Below the pieces are notes generated by a model. The model saw only the letters and a program-made list of their open reading frames with translations, searched no databases and had not been told where the DNA came from. DNA of 64,000 nucleotides from Patagioenas fasciata (taxonomy: Eukaryota > Chordata > Aves > Columbiformes > Columbidae): positions 116,904,501 to 116,968,500 of the forward strand of contig NC_092520.1 in NCBI RefSeq assembly GCF_037038585.1. Direction: 5' to 3'. A program made the translations under genes and the position numbers. Shown here one piece after another: positions 40,561-54,248 of this stretch. Positions within the stretch are counted from its first letter, which is position 1; each line of letters opens with the position of its first letter.

Positions 40561-41836
40561 TAATTAGTCTAACTTGACTATATTTATTTTCAATAATAAT
40601 TTAAAGATTAAGAATGATCATTTTTCTGTTTTATTTTCAGTTTTGCCTGACTGGATTCCCCCTTAGACCAGCGGGTAGGGTATGTTATAAGTGATGACCA
40701 CTTCATATAAGATGAAGAAACATGCTTTTTGCAGTTCTCTAGAGATCACCAGACACAAAAATGTACCAATAGCTTATCTTTTTCAATAATCATAAACGTT
40801 GATTTATTCATACAGTTTGACACTCAGCACTGTGAAGCAAAGTGGACACTGTGCATAAACATCCAGTGTCTAGGTATAAGATTGCTGAGGTGATAACAGC
40901 CAAATCTTCCAACCTTTCTTAGATGGAACAGAAGGGACACTCTTTCAGAAGTAAGGAACAGAGAAAATAAAATCAAAAAAGACATTAGGAGATGATTTAA
41001 TGCAATCCAGCATCCAAAGCTAAGCCAAGTACACTTAAACCATTGTTTAAAATATAGGTTTGATGAATTGGTTTCAAAAGCTTTTAGTGAGAGATCTCCC
41101 ATTCCACGTCTTGAAGCAATCTATCCTACTGTATATGTTACTTTATTCAGGGGAGAAGAATTTAATCTTCTTCATTGCCTTCATATGGTTTAGAAAGAAA
41201 AACTTCTGAATTTCGAGTCTTTGCTTAACTCTCATGTGGGATATTTAATACCTTCAATGCTTCTACAAGAGCAAAATAAAAATGGGACCAGGACAGATAG
41301 ACAGACAAGTTATGAACATTTTAATTCAGATAAGAGCACAAAATAACAGATAAAAGTGAAGAAAGCAAGAACGTAAGTTAAATTACTATCTGATGGAAAT
41401 AACTTCTAGAAATATATCTGTCAAGTGCTTCAAATTCTAAGCAGTGCTGACATTATGGACATTTTCTGTGCCTCAATTGTGTACCTGCAACTGACTGTGT
41501 ACTTCTTAAACACATAAGAAAATTGTAATCTTAATTAGATCAACAGTGCAAAATAAGAACCAACTTGCAACTAAGAATGCTGGGAAAAAAACTGAGATAC
41601 AGATCATGCTGGGATGATTCATTTGACAAGTTATCTAATTTAAGTAAATATTGCTATGTTGCAAAAGCAATTTTAAAGAAAATGCAGAGCTGTTAGTTAC
41701 AGTTGCCTTAGGGAAAATCTGCATGAGTGATATTGTCTTCATACTCCTACTCACTCTGCCTTTTGTGAAAATATTTACATTGCATGTTTTGTCATCTTGG
41801 TTCACATGATGTATTTTTACTGCATTTTGATGAAAC

Positions 41837-41910
41837 TCACATATTTTACACAATATGTGAAACATATACACTTTCATATACAAATATATGTATATATATA
41901 TTTGTAGATA
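41837..41910. repeat. AT-rich inverted repeats
   Basis: A perfect 9-bp stem, TCACATATT (41837-41845) with AATATGTGA (41852-41860) and a 6-base loop, is followed 20 bp later by a second palindrome CAAATATA...TATATTTG (about 41881-41904) around a TATA repeat. These could extrude as hairpins or cruciforms. Confidence 0.7.
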
Positions 41911-42497
41911 CATATTTACACAGAAAAAGTGAGAAAAAAAGAGGATGCATGTTAACCAAAGCAAAGATAATCAGTTTTTCTGGCTTACACAATGGAAACT
42001 AGAAACGTATTTATACTGAGGTCTGAAAAAATATCTTCTTTCAGTTATTAATATCTCAGCTGGCTGTTTTCTGTGAATTAATGTCTAAACTGGGCAGAAT
42101 CATAGGAAATTCAAACAGCTACTATAAACCATCATGTGTCAAAATAGTTCAGGTTATACATGGGTGGAAGATTTGACTTGACTATTCTGTTGCACTTCAT
42201 GCCTGCCTTACAGCATCTATTTTGCAATTATTTTGTTTCTTTTCAAATGCTTGTATTTCATCTACTGCTTAACTCTTTACCATGTCTCTCATGAAAGCCA
42301 TTTCTAAATTAATGGAAGGGGACATACAGTATTTAAGATTTTAACACTTACAGTATTACAGTTTTGCATACAAGAATGGAGGTTTCTTTGCCACTGGTGA
42401 TGTACAGGGCTAAACTGTCTTTCAGTAAACCATCAAGAGAGAAATACAGAGTGCTAGTTCTAGAATCTGTACCACCTTAGAAAACATCATTTAGGAC

Positions 42498-42588
42498 AAA
42501 ATGAAACAAAACAACACCAGACACACACAAAAAAAAAAGAAGCAAAACAAAACAACAAAAAACAAACAAACAAACCAAACCACAAACA
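42498..42588. repeat. A/C-rich low-complexity tract
   Basis: Mixed AAAAC, CA and AAAC units with an A10 run. Low complexity only. Confidence 0.8.
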
Positions 42589-44440
42589 TTTAAAATACTG
42601 AGTCACTGTTGTTTTTAGCAGTTAAATTCCAGAAACTGCAGACACTGCCCATATATCTAAAAAAATGTAATTGAATTGTGATACACAATAGTATTGTGAT
42701 CTTAGAGACAGAGAATTTCTTTATACTGATATTTAGCCTTTATCCTTTATCCTTTTTCAATCTCTAATTGAAAATGATACTATATGAATTTTAGACTGAG
42801 TCATCAAGTCCATTTCAGCAGCTGTATTAGAAACAAGGAACCTTTCCACCTGGTGGTAGTACTACATTTGTAAGTGAACAGCATATAATGTAAATATTTC
42901 TAATAGTATTTTTGTAAGGTTTATTTGTTCTATGCCAGTTCTGATTAGTCCAAAAAGACCTTTTCTGAGTTATGAAAAGATGGAAAAGTGTGTGTCATAG
43001 TTTCCATTGTAGACCATATTTTCAGGAAGTTATAGTAAATTTATAATAAAATTATAATCCTGTTTACAAATTACACTGCAGTTATTTATTTTCCTAAATA
43101 TACTAATATTCAGGGCAAGTGATAGGATTACTCTAAGATACTGTAAATAAAGTATCAAAAATTTCCAAGTTAGTATGTATTTGGATCATTTAAAATAGCA
43201 CAAAATATTCTACGGACCATGAACATTAACTTCATTTAATTAAGTAATAATATTTGTACAATCAGCATGCCAAAGTATCTCATACTTGCTCTATTGTGTG
43301 GGGCCCATAGTCCCTTTCCATCTAGCTTGGTCAAAGCACTATAGGACAACTCTGCAATTGCAATGTCCTCGTGCTTGATGAAAACTGTCCCAAAGGGAAT
43401 TAAGGTCACATCTTAAAATGAAGAGCAAGGAAAAATGGGAAAAAAAAAAAAAAGGAAAAAAGCAGTACTTATAGACCTGCCTCTTATGCCCAGAAAATAG
43501 ATAAAAGTTAACATGAGTGCCTTTCTCTGGCAAAGTAAATGAACCCCACAGCATAAAGATAATTTACGTCATGAAAGCCACAAGTCTGCCTACCTGGGGG
43601 ACATGAGCCCAGACCACTCAGTTTTTAACGCGGTTGTATAAATTTGAAAACTGTAGCTGTGTTAGCATAATTCTGGGCATGAGCTGACATGTACACAGGC
43701 TTTTAAATCCAAGTTGTTTTCATCTGGCTGTCCTAGAGCATGGGTGAAACAGATGCGTAACTACTTTCAGCTGCTCACATACATGTCTTGTCTGTGAACA
43801 AACACATTGCAGTGAAGGAGGGAAAAAAGGAGAACACATTCTTTGCAACAAAATGTGGCTGTAACCAATTTGCTTCAGTTGGCAGACCCCATTTCAAACT
43901 AGCTACCTAGCCAGATCATCAGTCTGGCCAATAAGAGTTTGGATACCGGGCTAAGACCAGAAGTGCCAAGGGAGCCAGTGTTGCCACAAACCCAAGCCCA
44001 AGAGGTGATGCCACCAAAACCTGCTTCTTATTAAAACCACGCAGTATTGCGTGCTGCCTTTTTCTATCATTCTTAGGCAAATAGATCAATCTTTCCTGTC
44101 TTCCAAAAAACTGTATCCTGGAATAGATAAAGTTTAATGTTTGATCAGGGTGCACACATTATGGACTTTCATCTCAGTCTCTTTCCTCCTTCTAGGAAGA
44201 CATTTGGCAGAAAATGTATCACTGTGTGTTTGATACCACTCAGTGAGATTAGAAGAATTTGATTCTTTCTGTTTTTTGTTTTATTTTCACATTTTGCTTT
44301 AGACAGCATCTAGCTTTGTAGATAATCACTATCATTGTTTTATGGTGCTTTTGTGTTCCTAAATATCAGCTAGAAAAGATACACCACTGACAGCATTGGC
44401 CAAACTGAAAATTTAGGTAAACTTCAAAGTCTAAACATAA

Positions 44441-44563
44441 AGAAGGGAAGGGTAGTGTAGGACAGGGTAGAACAGGACAGGGTAGGGAAGGCAAGGCAAG
44501 GCAAGGCAAGGCAAGGCAAGGCAGGGCAAGGCAGGGCAGGGCAAGGTAGGGCAAGGCAAGGCA
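44441..44563. repeat. GGCAA pentanucleotide microsatellite
   Basis: An irregular AGGGT/AGGAC lead-in (44441-44487) gives way to GGCAA units interspersed with GGCAG units to 44563. On the minus strand this reads as a Leu-Pro-Cys-Ala/Ser repeat, which is a translation artefact of the 5-bp unit. Confidence 0.93.
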
Positions 44564-47500
44564 TATTCTGTTCTTTCATGGTAGCTATATTAAATTTCTA
44601 TTTCAAACATGATCATGATATACCTTCTACTTTCCATTTGCTGTAAAACCTAAATTGCTTGGTTAGTTTCCTTCATGTGAAATGCAATTTTTATTGAAAA
44701 AAAAAGTATTGACAAGTCCATGGCTATGAATCTGACTTACTTAAGTGGCTGATAATCATGCCACTTACTTGCATAGATACAGGGCCAGGTCCTCATTTAC
44801 ACGTGCTTTCTATGTATTCACTCCATTTAAATTGTAAGTGTATGTAAATGCCATCTATAAAGTTGTTGTGAGGGCAGTATGTTGTATCACACTGAATTGA
44901 TGCAAAAGTTATACTGCAGGAGTGGCAACATCAGGAAACAGTAGTAATGTGTGCCTAATAAAATCCAGACTGTATTCTTATGGAATTTCTTTTTCTTCAT
45001 AAGATTAGTCTTTCCCCGCAAGAAAACAGAAAAAACCCACAAAACTGGCCTAACCACAATGCAGTCCTCAAGGAAGTTAAAACACATGGAGTTCATATAT
45101 CTTGGAAGAAAGCAATGTGTAATTCCACAACCCTGTGTATCACATCTAGATAATTTAACTCTCTGTCTGATGATCAAGAAATGACATAATAAATCACTGA
45201 GAGGGTTCTTTGCTTTGTAAGTAGTTAATTTCTGTATATTACCTCTGGGTACTTGGGTGAAAAAATTATTTACAGAAATTGGATTTTAAGATATTCTCCC
45301 AACTATTCCATTAGATACCTCTGTTGCTTTCTGTGGGATAGTTGGGGGAGGGTATTTTTCATCCAGTTGTATGTAATTTTAAGGCCAGTTTTGATCTAAA
45401 ACACAGCATACAGAGGGATGGGTCATTCCTTTAAATCAAAATGTAGTATCTTACTTTGTGTGTAACACAGATTCTTGCCACAACTAGTATTCCATTGCAA
45501 TGGGACCCCAAAGATTTATCTACATGGTTAGACAAAAAGAATTTCTAAGATTAAGGATAACTACGCCAAGAACTGGGACCCATCCACTTCCAAACACTTG
45601 TCCAGTGATGCTCTACTAGAGCAGGGACTCGGAGCACCCAGACTGTGCACAGAAAAAAGTGATACTTGGAAATCTGTTAGTGTAATGCACTGTTGCACTG
45701 TCCACCACTCCCAGATCCAGTGTGCTTGCAACACACGAACAAGAGTTTGATCCATGACCTGAGGTGCCAAGTATGCACAGGTCACATCAGAGGCTGTCCC
45801 CACCTCTGGTCAACAGTGCACTGGAGTGCAGTTTAAACTATGGAATGAACATATGCTTGCACGTAAATATTGCAGGGAAGGTGAGTCTAGATCAGAAAAT
45901 AAATTTACAGATTTTGCTGTATTGTTCAAGTGCTGGCAGAAGTGGTAACCGTGGAAGGAAGAACGCAAAGTTTCAGTGTCACATCCAACAGGAAACCCTC
46001 AGAAAGTAACTATTTGATATATGTCAAAAGCTGATACAATTCTTCCACAGATTTCAGCAATGTTCAATAAATACACCATGACATCCTTAAACTTCATGAT
46101 TCACGATGCCCAGCTTATATTTGGTTTTCATTAAATTTAGGGACTATTCATCTTTCCTATGCTGCCATTCCCTTGACAAAAAGCATTAAATGTTAAAACA
46201 TCACAGCTACACCTCCTGTCATTTGTCTTTTTTCCTGTGTATGTATTTGAAAGCATTTTCCTCCCCCATGCTTCCCCATTGCACAATTTCCTCTCAGATA
46301 ACATACAGTTCCTAAGAACTTGAATCTCTATCTAACTACAGACAAAAACGTAAAAGGGGTGGGCTGGACTGGATCACTTATACTGTACAGATCTGTATTA
46401 AATGCTGAATTTAATCACTGAGAACATTACACATATGAGAACACTGCAATAGAAAATATCGCCAGGGAGAAGATCATAGAACAGATATATCACAAGCATG
46501 AGTCTGTTGACAAGATTAATCTTGCCAATTAGGTCTAAAACATGTTCCTTTTTTGAAAGTAGAAAACATGACAAAAACAGATGATAGGACTTATTCTGTC
46601 ATAACAGTCACAAACCCCTACTGAAGATGAGGCAATTCTAGATGTACTGAAGTCATAATGAAATTTTTGTTGACTTTAACAGGGACGAGATTTCGCCAGC
46701 AAATGTTCAGAAATCTGTAAGAGTTTAAAAAAAAATAAATCAAGACACTCAAGCTTCTTACATTCTGAGTAATAAATAAGAGCAAGCCATGATAATAATC
46801 AGGTTTGTCTTTCTAAAACACAGTTTTCATTGGATTCCACAATGGAGACTGTTTAATCTAAAAGACTTTTATGATGTTCTTAATTACCTGAATTTTGGTT
46901 TTGATTTTGACCTTTTTCTCAAGATGGTCAGTGCGTACTCAGCTGCAGTAGTAATGGGTACAGAGCACTCCTTCACAGGATAAGGACTTGAAAATAGGCA
47001 ATGACTGATCCTTTCCAAATCACAAAAGTATTTTGGGTGTTCTAAATATGACAGAGCATGACTTTTCAGTTTTGTTTGGTAATTCACTGAACAGCATTAA
47101 ACCTGTTACCTTCAACTAGAAGTTTTAGTCTTATTTCAGAAAAAAAAATCAAGCTACAGGGACTCTGCAGAGAAGTTTAACCTAGCACTGTTACAATCTT
47201 AAATGATTAGTTTTATAACAGTTAAACCATATCTGTTGAATGAAAAATTGGTACTTGACATGACAGGGAAATGGACTTCCAAGTCCAAGAAAAATATTGA
47301 GTTTTCTTCATAAAAGTAGCCAAAATCTTTATATTGTAGGTGGACTGCCATTGGCCTGGGGAACCTTGGAGCTTTAATTGCTCTGAGAAGTTCCAGAATC
47401 AAAAAACTTGGCACATTATAAAGTGAGATGCAAGAAGCCAAGAAGGCTGGGGAGATCAAACCTTTCAAGGTTTCCATGTTCTTGGCTCAGAAATATCCTT

Positions 47501-50500
47501 CCAGGTGCACTGCTGATCATCCTGAAACTTGGAGGGGAGGTTCTGCTAAGGAGTCAGGGAGGGAGATTTCAGTTCACCAGACACATCTACATTCCTGCAG
47601 TTTCAGCAAATCAACATTTTCCAGTGAGGCAATATTTGATGAAAAAAATTGCAGTCAGTTTGAACTCAGTCCTCATGTTATAATACAAAAGCATATGGAC
47701 TCTCAGTGTCCTGTCTCTCTATATCTCTCCTGCATTCCAGTGCTCTTTTCCCAGTTTTCTGAGTTTAAAATCATGACAAAATGTACTCAGGTTTTATACT
47801 GTTTATTCTGTGTTTGTCTCTTCACTGTCCATTTCACTGATGTGTTTAATCCAATGTTTTTTCCTGAACAAATCCTACAAACTTGGAATTTTGGTCATGT
47901 TCTTGTAAGATTCCCAGTTTCAGTATCCCTGTAGTACAGTACATACACTATTTCCATTACACTCACTGTACTATATAAAAATATCTGCTGTGTCAAGTAG
48001 ATCTATGAGATAGTCTAATGGATATTTAGATAAGTTAGCATTCAAGAGATCATGTTTGTTTCTTTGTACTGTCACTGGCCTGGCATGCACCTTGGACAGT
48101 GGACATCTGTAAAATGGAAATACGAGATACTTAATAAAATGCTTTGATATTTATGAACAAAAAGGAGTGTATAATCCATATTTGTGGATGAAAAGTAATA
48201 GTTTTAAAATGTTATTATTTAATTTTTTCATAATAACTACATCATTGGTTTTCATTCTGTGATCTGTGAACCTATGGAAGTATCTAAATTACTGCTGTGA
48301 AATTCACTTATGAACAGCCAATTTCTATTGCTGGCTGGCCAAAATTGCTTTCCAGCTCTCAGAATCTCCATGAGAAACTTGTCAAGATTTCAGAACAGGA
48401 AAATGTTTAAAAACTCTGAACAAGAAAAAGAACAATAATATGTTAATTAATTCATAGCTTCATTCAAAAACAGGTAGTTCACCAACTTAGAGAAGTTCCT
48501 TTAATATCTACATCTTAGAAATTGCATTCCTGTAAGAATCAAAGACAGCCATGCACCTAAAACTCTAATATACCTTAAGAAAGAAAATCCACACTTTCAA
48601 GTGATGGTGAGTTAAAATTCCTATTTCAGAACGTTGTGTAACCAGTTTTCAGAATGGCTGAGGACCAAAGATTTCCATAGTTCAAAGTGGAAATGAACCT
48701 TAGAAAACTGGGTTGAACATTTATCTGAACACCTAAATGTGACTTAAAAGCTTTGGCCAACTTGCTTGCCCCTATGGAGACAGACACCAGAGCACATCTA
48801 ACTTCTCATCATATATTTGAATTTGCCAGAGACTATTTGATCCCTGGGAGACAGCATGTTACTTCTTTCAGTCACACAAATTGGACAACATTGCTGTTAG
48901 CCACCCCCACCCCAAGTAAGAATCTTTGATCTTAGGTCAATTCTTTATCCGTTCGTCCTTAAAGCTGGCATTGATTAGAAAGAATCTTATGAAAATTTCT
49001 GATGAAAATTTTAGAATACTATAATCTTATTTAGCAACAGACACTCTTTATAGCTAATTTCTATACTTGACAGCCACAATGCATGAAGTCCTCTTTCTGC
49101 ACAGCTAAAATTTATTGGCCCACAAGCAAACCATGGAGTTTATTTCTCCCTATCATAGATGACCATGTCAGCTAGAAACAATCAAGGCAAAAGCAAATAG
49201 GGCAACAAATGCTGAAGAGGTACAACCACTCATATTGGTTGCAGGTTTTATGCACCGGATTTAGTTTCCTAGACTTAAACACTTGAGATACCAGGGCATA
49301 AGCCAGTAGTCCCCAGCCATCAGTCCAGAAGTCTAGTAATCTCCTGCATGATGGGGAGACTCAGAGGCTGTTAGGCATCTAGGTCTGAGCAAATGGTTCA
49401 GCGTTCCCTATAGTGAGAAAACCAGAGTAATACAGTATGGGATAGGACTGAGCCTACAAAATGCACTCAACTCAGGTACCCAGAACCCGATTATACTGCC
49501 TGGAATGGCAAATTATTTTAATGTCTAAGGCGGAGTTACTCTCATTTATCTAGGGATGCTATAATTCAACACTAAGCATCATCTAGATTCCTTTGCAAGA
49601 AATAGAAAGAAATAGGCACCTTGAGGATGTGATTAATCTAATTTTAAGGGACACTTAGTCTCTAAATATCTCAGTCTCTCTGTATTGGCTATCAAGACTC
49701 TGGGCAATTTGCTTGTTTCTATACAGACACCAGTGCTATAACCGGTCTAATCTGAATTTTGCAATTTTACTCTTGATTCCTACTGACTTTGAGGGATACC
49801 TGGGGCCTAGGGAATTCAAGAGATAGCTATATGCACAGCTTTTTGTAAATGAAGATTAGTGCAGTTATTTATGGCTTTTATATCTTCCCCTGATATTCTT
49901 TCAGTAGCAAAGGAGTAGGAAGAGTTAAAATCCTTTATCTCTTGCTGCTATCAGGAACTTTGGGTTTTCAGAAATAAATATGGAAGTTTGAGCTTGTTCT
50001 TGCTTGTGTATTTTGTTTGTTTGTTTTTTATCTTTAACATGGAGAATCTTAAACTAGCTTATGCGTCTCCCTGGTCTTTGTCTTTAACAGTACTGGCTTT
50101 TTAGGTGATTGCTAGTGTTTGCCTAGTCCAACAGGAAGAACAATGCTCTTTAAATGCATAGCACACTCAACAGATTCACGTAATAGTTGAGATCAGAAAA
50201 TACTTTCTTCTAGACACAAAATCAAGGCCAGAAAAATCTTGTCAGCTCAGATCTCGCTGTTACAGTCCAATACTTACTGACCAGGTTCTTTTAGATATTC
50301 CATGCATGGAGGGAGTAATGTTTGATATCAGATTTACTTATCTGAGGACAGTTGATGTTACATGGGATTCTGATTTAGCAGAGTGATATGAAATGTACTG
50401 AAAACACAATATATAAATAAAGTCAGCTTATTTGCAACTGCTGTGGTCAGTCATATCCTGCATTATTCCCCGAGCTTCATAGGCATGTGGTCCTTGCCCA

Positions 50501-52420
50501 ACTGCTTTAAGCCTTCTTTCATTTTAGGGGTTTATTGGTCACTCACACTCAGGAAGATGGCTGAAAAGATTTTTTCTGTTATTGTGTTGGTTGCTATAAG
50601 GGATGACCCTCTTTACCACTGTAAAGAGAAGTGATTCTTGTTAAACAGACCTGTTTTAACTGTCTATAGGGTTAATTCCATACCCTTGTCAAAGCCCCAG
50701 TGCAATACACCTGCATTGTTTAGGCTCTACAATACATGAAAGATCTTGGTCAGAGTTTTTGACAAAAAGTTCACATTCCCCAAGTGTGGGGAAGTTGTTC
50801 TTCCATGCAGCCTTCAAACAAGCTGACACAAGAGAAGCCTGCTGGGGTTGGCTCAGTTCATCTGCAATGAGCCCAAAAAGACAGAAGCCAATATTCCACT
50901 CTATAGCTGGAATCAGCAGCTTATCTGATTAACTATTTGTGGTGTAGCTGGTGTGCTTGAGGAAGTTCAATTATATTCCCTTTCTTTAGAGGAGAACATG
51001 TTCACCTAAGCATTGTAAGGCTACAATTTACCCTTAGTGCAAGCCTGTTATGAAGTATCTATACTCCTACTATTTAGAAGCAACTCAAGTGTCCATGTAG
51101 GATTTTCATGGTATTTTTAGCTAAAGATGACACTATCATTCCACATCACAGTGTGATGACTTCCATTTGCTAGTCAAATGTATTTTAAATCTTTAAAATA
51201 TCTGAAAGCATGGATAAAACTCTCAAGATGCATCTTTAAGTTCAGAAAGCTACAATGAAATACAACTAGTAATAAATGTTCCTTGACTGGTATCTCAGAT
51301 GGCAAATTGTATTTTGGAAGTATTTTTTATAACCAAAATCTGAACTCTCAAATAGGCATTTATAGTGGAAACAATTACAAAAGCAAGGCCAAATCCCTGC
51401 ATCTGGATTCAATGGGAACGCCATAAGGCTTGGATATTTTACATATAAGTCTGTACAAATAAATGTTAAAAACCTAAGTAGTGTAGATACAGTAATGTAG
51501 AAGTCTATGGAGGTACATAGCTTTGTCTTGAGGAAAATAAGAAAGAGGTAGTAATAAGCAAGGAATATTTTAAAATGTATCTACCTTTCATGTAAAGAAA
51601 AAAAAAAGCATCTTTTATTTTTCAAAATGTTTTTTTCTAAATACAGTGACATAATACTTTAAATTTAGCTCTACATCTGTACTGATGGATTTAAACCCAG
51701 TCCTAACTATGGCCTCTAACTGTCATTTGGGGTATATTGTAGGAGATACTTTTGCTGTATCTGCAGCCATATACATTGTATGCTTCTCTAGTACCAGCAG
51801 AAAGACAAATCAAACGTGGGGACTTTCCTAGAAGGACCCCTAGGTTGTATACTGGCATGGAACTGTAGGCTGCTTGAACTTGGACTGCTTTTGTAACAAC
51901 AGCACCTTACAAGTAAAGATGTGGATAAATACAGTAGAGTCAGATAGCGAAGTGGCCTTTGTCCCAAGTTCATAGAAATAATTTGTTTGAAGCCTGGTAG
52001 GACTAAATACATGTTTGTGATGTGTGGTACAAAAACACTCAAGTCACACATCATATAGAAACTCTGATTTCTAATATTCTGGGCCACTAGATTTCATTCA
52101 GCCATTCATACCATGCAGATTTGTCTAATGCTACACTATAACAAACATGTTTAAACTGAATAAGATACAGCAAAAATAATCTAAATCTGCACCTATCTGC
52201 CCTGACATGCTGAGCATTATGAAAACATCTTTTCTCTTTTTTCACATGCTGTTATGCTATTTACACAGCTCATGTGAAAACCAATTACAAGTGTTATATA
52301 TGTAAGTAAAACAGAAAAGCTGTTTATTGCTAAAATCCTCTAATCTCTAAAACTAAACATTGGTTTTGCTGCCTTTAGTTCCGTCCTTGTAAAAGGCATT
52401 AAGAGAGTTGTAGCCTATCT

Positions 52421-52456
52421 TCCATTCCACAGGAATACTCCATTCCATAGGAATCT
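52421..52456 (+). repeat. Two tandem 18-bp units with CATTCCA cores
   Basis: TCCATTCCACAGGAATAC is followed directly by TCCATTCCATAGGAATCT, matching at 15 of 18 positions. Each unit contains ATTCC..AGGAAT inverted symmetry and a CATTCCA core similar to the TEAD consensus; binding is only a possibility. Confidence 0.7.
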
Positions 52457-54228
52457 TGATACAATAGGACATGTATCTCAGAGAATCACTTCTCCATGGT
52501 TTGTGCTTGGTAAAGTGCTATTACTTACCTGGCATCAAGTATTTAAAGTCTGTTTCAGTATGGCTACTCCTAGTGCTGCAACAAATACATTCAGTGCCAA
52601 TGCTGCTGGACATTCTCTTCACGATTTCAGGTTTGCCTTTAGGCATGTAAATTCCAATGACTCTGAAGTGTTACTCCATTGGCCTCTGATGCAGAAATAC
52701 ATGTGTGATAATACCAAAAGAGGTAGGAGAGGCACTTGTTTAAATCAAGGGAGTGTTTGCAAAAGCAGAGATGGATAAAAATTGCAACCTAGAAAACGGT
52801 TTCTAACTTAGTATGCTGGAATAGCTGTCCAGTGAAAGTAGGAGGGGAAATGTCTCTGATTAGTTTTATAAAGCACCTTGTTAGGTTTCTGGAGAAGGCT
52901 GTGCATCAGGATAGCCTGTGTTAATTGGCAGTTAAGTTCATTAGCCTGAGAGTCATATGCTTGTTAGTGAGGCAATGAGAAGTGATTGCAGATTGCAATG
53001 TGTTTCAAGTATACATTGGAAAGGGTGTCAGCAAGACTTGGATCTTAAGGGAAAGGCCACTGCTAAGAACTGAATATTTGGGTCTAGGTTTCATTGACAA
53101 AAGGAACTCGCACAGCTGAGCAGTGGACTGGCAGAAGACTTGCAAAGACAGAGTTTATTCTTCAATCTGAAATCTTGTCCTTCAGCATGAAATGAATGAC
53201 AGTGGCTGAGAAGGTTAAAACTGCGGAAGTGGAGGAACATTTCATATTTTGCGATGCCAAATAATACAATGCAAACCACGGCTACCCCAATAAAGTGAAG
53301 GAGACTCATGTGGAAAATGTTTACAGCACACTGCTGCAGAACCTTCTTGCATTTGTTTTTTTAAATACCTTAATAAACTTGAATTCTTGGCTAAGGAAGG
53401 AAAGCAAATGAAGTGAAGTTCTCATCACCTCTTTTATTTCAGCTTTTCTTTTGAAAAAAGGGAAATATTTTTCATTCCTTTGTTAATTCTTTAGCTCACA
53501 AAATAAAGAAGAAAATGTGGCTCTGTTACGCTTCATTTCATAGATGTGGAAGTAGCATAGAAAATGCCTGACAACTGTTTCTGTGTTATTACTCCCAGGT
53601 TATTAACAGTCTGATAGAAGTATTCTGTGCAGTTGAAAGAAAAACTTCCTGTTCACACCATGCCACTGGGAAAACAGAATGAGAGGAGGAAAAGAGGTTA
53701 GGGTATACAGTCAGAGGAAACTAAAACTACTTCTTGTAGTGATACCTCTCATAGATTACAGAAGGCTCATTCATCCTTCTTATCACAGTGCATCTTTAAA
53801 TACTTTCACTTCTTTGCACTTTCAGGTGCCACAGCATTTACTGCCCTTTTGCTTTGTCATTTAGAGCACAAAGGTAAAGCAGCACTGTCTCTCTCTAGGC
53901 AACAATAGGAATGAACTTGCCCCCCAGGTTTTCATCCAGATCACTCCTCAGACAAGCCCAGTACAAACAGGCTGCACTGGTGTGAGGCACACCAAACAGC
54001 CCTGTGTAGCTGCAGCAGCATCAAGAACACTTGTTTTTCCTGTGCTCAGAGATCTCTCCGGATGCGAGTCAGCCTGGAGGTGCCCGATGAGCAAAGTGTT
54101 GGTGAAGCGTTGTGCTCAAGCAAACAAACTCTGCAGACAGGCAGACACGGGATCAAGCTAACACAGCTACACAATCCCCGTCTGGAGCTGGCCTGCAGCC
54201 ACAGTCAGTGGACTCCAGCCACCCCCAG

Positions 54229-54248
54229 ACACTAGAAGACACTAGAAG
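54229..54248 (+). repeat. Perfect 10-bp tandem duplication
   Basis: ACACTAGAAG occurs twice in direct succession. Confidence 0.85.

Larger units (their letters stand above)
40561..44440. other. Intergenic AT-rich DNA, no gene seen
   Basis: Unique AT-rich DNA with a palindrome-rich TA stretch (41837-41910), an A/C-rich low-complexity tract (42498-42588) and an A13 run near 43440. No coding exon recognised. Confidence 0.5.

Noticed and set aside
44366-44554. Minus-strand frame of repeated Leu-Pro-Cys-Ala units
   Set aside because: It is the translation of the GGCAA pentanucleotide repeat.
44775-44850. GGGCCAGGTCCTCATTTACAC, resembling the ends of hAT-type elements seen in turtles and other sauropsids
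   Set aside because: Only one possible end was seen and no matching inverted end nearby.
46360-46385. GGGCTGGACTGGATCAC, like part of a CR1 3' tail
   Set aside because: Too short and lacks the CCTTCCAACC block and terminal octamers.
47428-47934. 168-codon open frame in the gene desert
   Set aside because: No recognisable family, no promoter or splice context, and composition like translated random sequence. A frame this long is expected occasionally in 64 kb.
48105-48175. TCTGTAAAATGGAAATACGA and TAAAATGCTTTGATATTTAT, resembling the 3' ends of ancient L2/L3/MIR-type repeats
   Set aside because: The likeness is short and gapped. A repeat-library alignment would be needed; an extended match with the conserved 3' tail would support it.
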